64,000 bases of DNA, from contig NZ_JAACFS010000006.1 of the NCBI RefSeq assembly GCF_029051645.1, positions 1-64,000 of the forward strand. The letters run 5' to 3'. Under the pieces are notes generated by a model. The model saw only the letters and a program-made list of their open reading frames with translations, was not told the DNA's origin and searched no databases. Positions 59,982 through 64,000 of this stretch are shown piece by piece. The first letter of the stretch is position 1. Each line of letters begins with the position of its first letter. The stretch is from Bradyrhizobium sp. CSA112. Lineage in GTDB: Bacteria > Pseudomonadota > Alphaproteobacteria > Rhizobiales > Xanthobacteraceae. A program made the translations under genes and the position numbers.

Positions 59982-62144
59982 TCAGCCGACGGCCGGGACG
60001 ACACCTTGCGGAAACGATCCAGATCGCGGAGCCGAATCGGAACCAAAGCTGCCAGCGAGCCCGATCGTACCGATCGGTTGAATGGTAAAGTCGCCTGCCA
60101 ACTCTTGATACGAAAGCACCGGAATGTCCAGACCGTTGCGTATGAGAAATCCGCGCACGAAGCGGCGGATATCCATCGACGTTAAAATCACCGGCCGATT
60201 GTGATCCGAATGCGCATTCGCTCCGATGCGGCGAACCCTGTCCAGCAGCCCTTCCGACACTTTGTCATCGAGAACGAGATAGGGGCCCACGGCGGTATCG
60301 CGAACTGCGCCACGAATAGTGTCCTCTGCAGCACGCTCGATCAGGTAAGCAGGCACGATCCTGTGGGCATTGGCATATTTATGACAGATCTGTCGCTTGA
60401 GCGCAGCGCGCACGTATTCCGTCAGAAGCACGACATTCGCTTCCCTTTCGCCCCATTCGGCGAGCGCTTCGAGAACCAGCCGTGGATTGCTAACCGAAAC
60501 GCCCTCGTCGACCAGGCGCCGCAGCACATCGGCCATCCTCTGTACCGGCGTCGTCCGCATCACTTCCTTCACAAGATCGCCATACCGGCCTTCCAGCCGC
60601 GTGAGCAGCGCCCTGGTTTCCTGAATGCCGATAAATCGGGCAGCATTGCGCGCAAGCACTTCCCGCGCACGGACGGCAACGACATCCGTGCAGTTCTGGT
60701 AACCGATGCCGGCCGCCATCAGCGAGCTTTCGTGTGCGGTATCGATCCAGATCTGCCCGGAAGATTTGGCATCGCCATCTGTCTGCGCCGGGATGCCGGC
60801 GAGTTCCAAATTCACGGGATCGTCACACAACAGTAATCGCTGCGGATCAGCGTAAGCTTCTTCAACCGGCACACCTTCCACCTCGATGCGAAATCGTGAT
60901 GGGCCAAGCGAGGAATCGAAAACGATGCCGACGTCCGGCATCAGAATGCCCAGCGTATCGGCCAGACTGGCACGCGACTCATCAATCTTCTTCCGCAAGT
61001 TCTGAGTCTCTGCGATGGGGCGCAGATTATCCGACAGCAGTATGACGACCGGCGGCGCTTCTGCCGGCGCGGCCTGGCGTATCTCACGCATGCGCTGTGG
61101 GGTGCCCGCGCGCGCATCGGCTCCTGCCCCCATGCCGTCCCTGGAGATCGCAGCATCTTCGTCGCCCGCATTCGATCTCGTTCCTGCCACCAGGCTTGCC
61201 GCGCCGAATGCGAGTGCCAGCACCACGAATACCGCGGTCGGAAATCCGGGGACCAGGCCCATGGCAAGCAGGACGATCGCAGCGAGCCGTAGCGCGCGCC
61301 GGTCTGCGGAAAGCTGACCGGCGATATCGCGTCCGAGATCCAGCTTGCTATCGCCGGTGACCCGCGTGACGACGGTCGCCGCGGTAATCGAAAGCATCAA
61401 GGCGGGAATCTGTGAGATCAGCGCATCGCCGATCGTCAGCAACGCATACTCGCGCACGGCCTGCACGAACGGCATGTCGCGGCTCAAGGTGCCGACCGCG
61501 ATGCCGCCGATCAGGTTCACCACAATGACGACCAGCCCGGCGATGGCGTCGCCCTTGACGAACTTCATTGCGCCGTCCATCGCGCCGTAGAGCTGGCTTT
61601 CCTGCTCGAGGCGGCCGCGCCGGCGCCTCGCCTCGGTCTGGTCGATGTCGCCGTTTCGCAGTTCGGCGTCGATCGCCATCTGCTTTCCCGGCAAGGCATC
61701 GAGAATGAAGCGCGCGCCCACTTCGGCGACGCGCTCCGCGCCCTTCGCGATCACGATGAACTGCACGACCGTGACAATCAGGAAGACCACCAGACCGACG
61801 AGAACACTGCCGGCGATGACAAACTCGCCAAATGTTCGGACGATGTCGCCTGCATTGGCCTGGGTGAGAATGAGGCGCGTCGTGGTGATGGTAAGCGCCA
61901 GCCGGAAAACCGTCGACAGCAGGATGATGCCCGGCAATGTGGAGAACTCGAGCGGACTCAGCACATAGAGCGACACCATCAGCAGCAGCACTGCAAATCC
62001 GAGGTTGAAGCCGATCAATAGATCGACCAGCAGCAATGGCATCGGCAAGATCATCATGGCGACGGTGAGCACGAGCACCAGCGCGATCATCAGATCCGGG
62101 CTGCCTGGAGCCCGCGCGATCAATGTCTTCAATCTTTCCATCAT
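59982..62144 (-). CDS. sctV: Type III secretion export gate protein SctV (RhcV/HrcV)
   Basis: The 720-residue inner-membrane protein is the FHIPEP-family export gate. About eight membrane helices occupy residues 15-330; the family signature GARFILDALPGKQMAIDAEL is in the loop at about 144-164. The C-terminal 350 residues are the cytosolic domain that forms the nonameric ring and docks chaperone-effector complexes. Length and the acidic/polar linker (about 335-360) fit the non-flagellar form. AAGGAGG precedes ATGATG at 62144, overlapping the sctY-like stop by 4 bases. No flagellar neighbours are present. Order sctD-sctX-sctY-sctV-TPR supports the virulence/symbiosis type. Confidence 0.95.
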   Translation of the reverse strand: MMERLKTLIARAPGSPDLMIALVLVLTVAMMILPMPLLLVDLLIGFNLGFAVLLLMVSLYVLSPLEFSTLPGIILLSTVFRLALTITTTRLILTQANAGDIVRTFGEFVIAGSVLVGLVVFLIVTVVQFIVIAKGAERVAEVGARFILDALPGKQMAIDAELRNGDIDQTEARRRRGRLEQESQLYGAMDGAMKFVKGDAIAGLVVIVVNLIGGIAVGTLSRDMPFVQAVREYALLTIGDALISQIPALMLSITAATVVTRVTGDSKLDLGRDIAGQLSADRRALRLAAIVLLAMGLVPGFPTAVFVVLALAFGAASLVAGTRSNAGDEDAAISRDGMGAGADARAGTPQRMREIRQAAPAEAPPVVILLSDNLRPIAETQNLRKKIDESRASLADTLGILMPDVGIVFDSSLGPSRFRIEVEGVPVEEAYADPQRLLLCDDPVNLELAGIPAQTDGDAKSSGQIWIDTAHESSLMAAGIGYQNCTDVVAVRAREVLARNAARFIGIQETRALLTRLEGRYGDLVKEVMRTTPVQRMADVLRRLVDEGVSVSNPRLVLEALAEWGEREANVVLLTEYVRAALKRQICHKYANAHRIVPAYLIERAAEDTIRGAVRDTAVGPYLVLDDKVSEGLLDRVRRIGANAHSDHNRPVILTSMDIRRFVRGFLIRNGLDIPVLSYQELAGDFTIQPIGTIGLAGSFGSDSAPRSGSFPQGVVPAVG

Positions 62145-62548
62145 GCGCGGCCTCCTTGCGACCGGGCGAACACAAACTGATCGAACCGCAGGCGTGCGTC
62201 GGCCGTCTGCCCCTCAAGACGCAGCGCGTGGCTTCGCAGCAGCAGAAGCGGCGCTTCTGACGCCGGATCGGGGTCCAGCGTCTCCAGCCGATCGATTGCC
62301 GCGAGCGCGGCCGCCCCGTCCTTGTTTGCAAGATGCGCGTACGCCAACAGCCTGATCGCTTCGACATCGTCCGGCCGTGCCCGCTCGACGAGGCGCAGCA
62401 GGGCAAGCGCGCGGCGGCACTGTCCGCACACCACGTAGACATAGGAAAGCGCGCAGAGCAGATCCCGCTGATCGGCTCCGACTATCGCGCCGGATCGCTG
62501 CTGCAGCGGATCATCGGAGGGGTCTGGCTTCCGCATCACGCCGCGCAT
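62141..62548 (-). CDS. Type III secretion TPR protein, SctY-like
   Basis: The 135-residue protein has three TPR-like repeats and matches the layout of YscY/SctY: ALSYVYVVCGQCRRALALLRLVERARPDDVEAIRLLAYAH, LANKDGAAALAAIDRLETLDPD and LLLLRSHALRLEGQTADARLRF. In Yersinia YscY binds YscX and the export gate YscV, and the three genes are adjacent in the same order as here. It overlaps sctV by 4 bases. Type III class II chaperones (LcrH/SycD) also have TPRs but are longer. Confidence 0.72.
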   Translation of the reverse strand: MRGVMRKPDPSDDPLQQRSGAIVGADQRDLLCALSYVYVVCGQCRRALALLRLVERARPDDVEAIRLLAYAHLANKDGAAALAAIDRLETLDPDPASEAPLLLLRSHALRLEGQTADARLRFDQFVFARSQGGRA

Positions 62549-62554
62549 CGCAGG

Positions 62555-62950
62555 CTAACCTTCGACCAGGCTGTTGCTGTTCTGGCGCAACTGCGCCAGC
62601 CGCTTGAGTTCGCGCCGGATGGTCAACACCCCCTCGCGAACGATTCGATCGTCCGCACTGCCGGCCAGGTCGGACTGCAACTGCTCGAGCAACATGCGAT
62701 AGCGCTCGGCCTGCAGCACGTGGGGATTGCGCAACCGCGGCATCACGAACGTCATCAACGCGTCGACCAGATTCCGGCCCGCGAAACCGGAAACGGCGCC
62801 GGACTGATCGGCTCGCGAGACAATGGTTTGCGCTTCGTCCAGATGCCGGCGGGTGACGCCATCAAGACCTGGCGCGGCGAGCGTTCGTTCGATCGCCGCG
62901 TCGAGGCGTACACCAGGTGGCAGGCTGGTCAGCTTGGGCATCGTCCGCAC
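62555..62950 (-). CDS. Type III secretion protein, SctX-like
   Basis: The 131-residue protein is alpha-helical and lacks a signal peptide. Its C-terminal half (PRLRNPHVLQAERYRMLLEQLQ, then VLTIRRELKRLAQLR) has the spacing of Leu and Arg seen in YscX/SctX, an early-secreted protein needed for export of substrates. Its position between sctD and the SctY-like gene supports this. The similarity is low; it could also be another small T3SS operon protein. Start is the GTG at 62950, with an ATG three codons later as alternative. Confidence 0.55.
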   Translation of the reverse strand: MRTMPKLTSLPPGVRLDAAIERTLAAPGLDGVTRRHLDEAQTIVSRADQSGAVSGFAGRNLVDALMTFVMPRLRNPHVLQAERYRMLLEQLQSDLAGSADDRIVREGVLTIRRELKRLAQLRQNSNSLVEG

Positions 62951-62977
62951 CCGGTTCCGGTCAAGGTGTGCATCACA

Positions 62978-63964
62978 TCAGTAGCGAACGGCGACAAGCT
63001 TCCCCTCGCGCCGCAGCAGCACTTTCTCGGCCTCGATGCGTTCGATCGCCCACCCGCCATCGAGCATGGCGCCCTCGAGGTATTTCTGGCCTCTGATCAG
63101 AAGGTGGGGATGATCTCCGCGCCACACGCCTTCGATGGACAACGACACCGGCACTTTTTCCGTCTTGATGCTGACGCCGTTCACCAGCGTGATGTCGCCT
63201 TCAAAGCGTTCGTCAAACCACCTTTGAACGGTCTGCCACTGCGCCGCGGCTTTCGGATCGATCGTCCCGGTCGCTGCGACGATCCCGATGCCAGGCTCGA
63301 TCAGGACATTCAGAATGCCGATGCGCTCGACTTCCGCTCGCATGGCGTCGGCTGCGGCCTTGACCCTATCGGATGCGAGATCGGGAACGTTTGCGCTGCC
63401 TTCCCGCTCACGCGGCACAGCTTCCCTGGCGACTTCAGCCGGTGAGATGTCAGGCACGTTCGCCGTCGATGCGAGCAACACCTGCCGCACGCCGCCGTGA
63501 AACGCACCCGTCGTTTGCGAGATCGGCACGTCCGCCATCGAGTGCATCATCAGACCGATCGAGACGATGCCGACCAGTCCCGCACCCATCACTAGACGCG
63601 ACCGCGGCATCGAGGCGCCGAGCAAACCGCTTCGCGATTGCGGGCTCGAATCGTCGGCACGGCTGAAATGCAACTGCACGGCGCCGATGTTGATCCGCAG
63701 CGGCGTCGCAACGATCTGCCGCGCGCCGGTTGCGAGATGTTTCTGCGCGCCGACCGAAATCCTGCCGGCCAGCGCCTCGACCTGAATTTCGGGTCCGGTG
63801 GCATCGATCAGGGCATGAATCGGCTCGACATCCGCCTCCATCAGCACGATGTCGGCGTCCACCGAGCTCCCGATCGTATAACGCCCCGGCGCGAATTCGT
63901 GTGACGAACCGGCATACAGCCCGGACTCAATTGACATCGTCAGGCAATTGGACGGCAATGACAT
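62978..63964 (-). CDS. sctD: Type III secretion inner-membrane ring protein SctD
   Basis: The 328-residue protein has an N-terminal FHA domain (residues about 10-105; GLYAGSSHEFAPGRYTIGSSVDADIVLME), one membrane helix near 122-145 (LVMGAGLVGIVSIGLMMHSM) and a periplasmic part with ring-building motifs (VERIGILNVLIEPGIGIVAATGTIDPKAAAQWQTVQRWFDERF). That is the SctD (YscD/Y4yQ) layout. GGAG stands 6 bases before the ATG at 63964; an ATG at 63937 is the alternative. Bases 63965-64000 upstream hold no complete feature; one frame there ends at 63940 and could be the tail of a preceding operon gene. It heads the visible part of the sctD-sctX-sctY-sctV operon. Confidence 0.88.
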   Translation of the reverse strand: MSLPSNCLTMSIESGLYAGSSHEFAPGRYTIGSSVDADIVLMEADVEPIHALIDATGPEIQVEALAGRISVGAQKHLATGARQIVATPLRINIGAVQLHFSRADDSSPQSRSGLLGASMPRSRLVMGAGLVGIVSIGLMMHSMADVPISQTTGAFHGGVRQVLLASTANVPDISPAEVAREAVPREREGSANVPDLASDRVKAAADAMRAEVERIGILNVLIEPGIGIVAATGTIDPKAAAQWQTVQRWFDERFEGDITLVNGVSIKTEKVPVSLSIEGVWRGDHPHLLIRGQKYLEGAMLDGGWAIERIEAEKVLLRREGKLVAVRY

Positions 63965-64000
63965 CGTTCGCTCCGAATTTTCTTGGCTGGAAGCCAGGCG

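Overview
The window looks like a GC-rich alphaproteobacterial chromosome, most likely Bradyrhizobium or a close relative. The support is gene content: rhizobial-type type III secretion (T3SS) genes, a DUF1521/NopE-like self-cleaving effector, tts-box-like promoter motifs, Liv-type transporters in a large aromatic catabolism locus, and short palindromic repeats typical of this group. No rRNA, tRNA or CRISPR array was seen. The left edge cuts an IS1182-type transposase and the right edge cuts a T3SS operon.

Region 1 (about 0.4-26.9 kb) is a catabolic island. A minus-strand operon (6064 down to 392) encodes a racemase-like protein, an Ohr peroxidase, a thiolase without its nucleophilic Cys, a DUF35-SDR fusion, a cyclase/isatin-hydrolase-type enzyme and a periplasmic binding protein. 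A plus-strand operon (7532-12238) is a complete Liv-type ABC importer with a fused permease-ATPase. Two divergent operons start from one intergenic region at 18.8-19.07 kb. The leftward one has an acyl-CoA dehydrogenase, a RidA-like protein, a gentisate dioxygenase-like cupin, an FAH-family hydrolase, a flavin reductase, an opine-dehydrogenase-family protein and a 3-hydroxyacyl-CoA dehydrogenase. The rightward one has both indolepyruvate oxidoreductase subunits, a PDR/VanB reductase, Rieske oxygenase alpha and beta subunits, an SDR and a MarR regulator. Both divergent promoters carry a nearly identical 17-bp box, the likely MarR operator. The gene set fits uptake and breakdown of an indolic or auxin-like compound through isatin to a gentisate-type ring cleavage; the substrate is an inference.

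Region 2 (about 27-43.5 kb) holds a secreted TPR-CHAT protein, a two-gene type I secretion exporter (membrane fusion protein and ABC ATPase) and its probable cargo. The cargo is a 3316-residue RTX protein combining an ExeM/NucH-type nuclease with a 5'-nucleotidase, so it could turn extracellular DNA into nucleosides and phosphate.

Region 3 (about 43.8-64 kb) is T3SS-associated. Core genes sctD, sctX-like, sctY-like and sctV plus a Y4yS-like TPR lipoprotein lie at the right end. To their left, four genes or operons each follow a tts-box-like motif and encode large proteins without Sec signals: a polymorphic toxin with a YeeF-type nuclease tip and YezG-like immunity partner, a DUF1521 protein with a GDPH cleavage site, a 1174-residue LysM protein, and a LysM protein with 44 cysteines in a 16-residue repeat. 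The last heads an operon with a radical SAM/SPASM enzyme and four further genes. A peptide-modifying radical SAM enzyme apparently dedicated to a TtsI-controlled secreted substrate is the most novel candidate system here.
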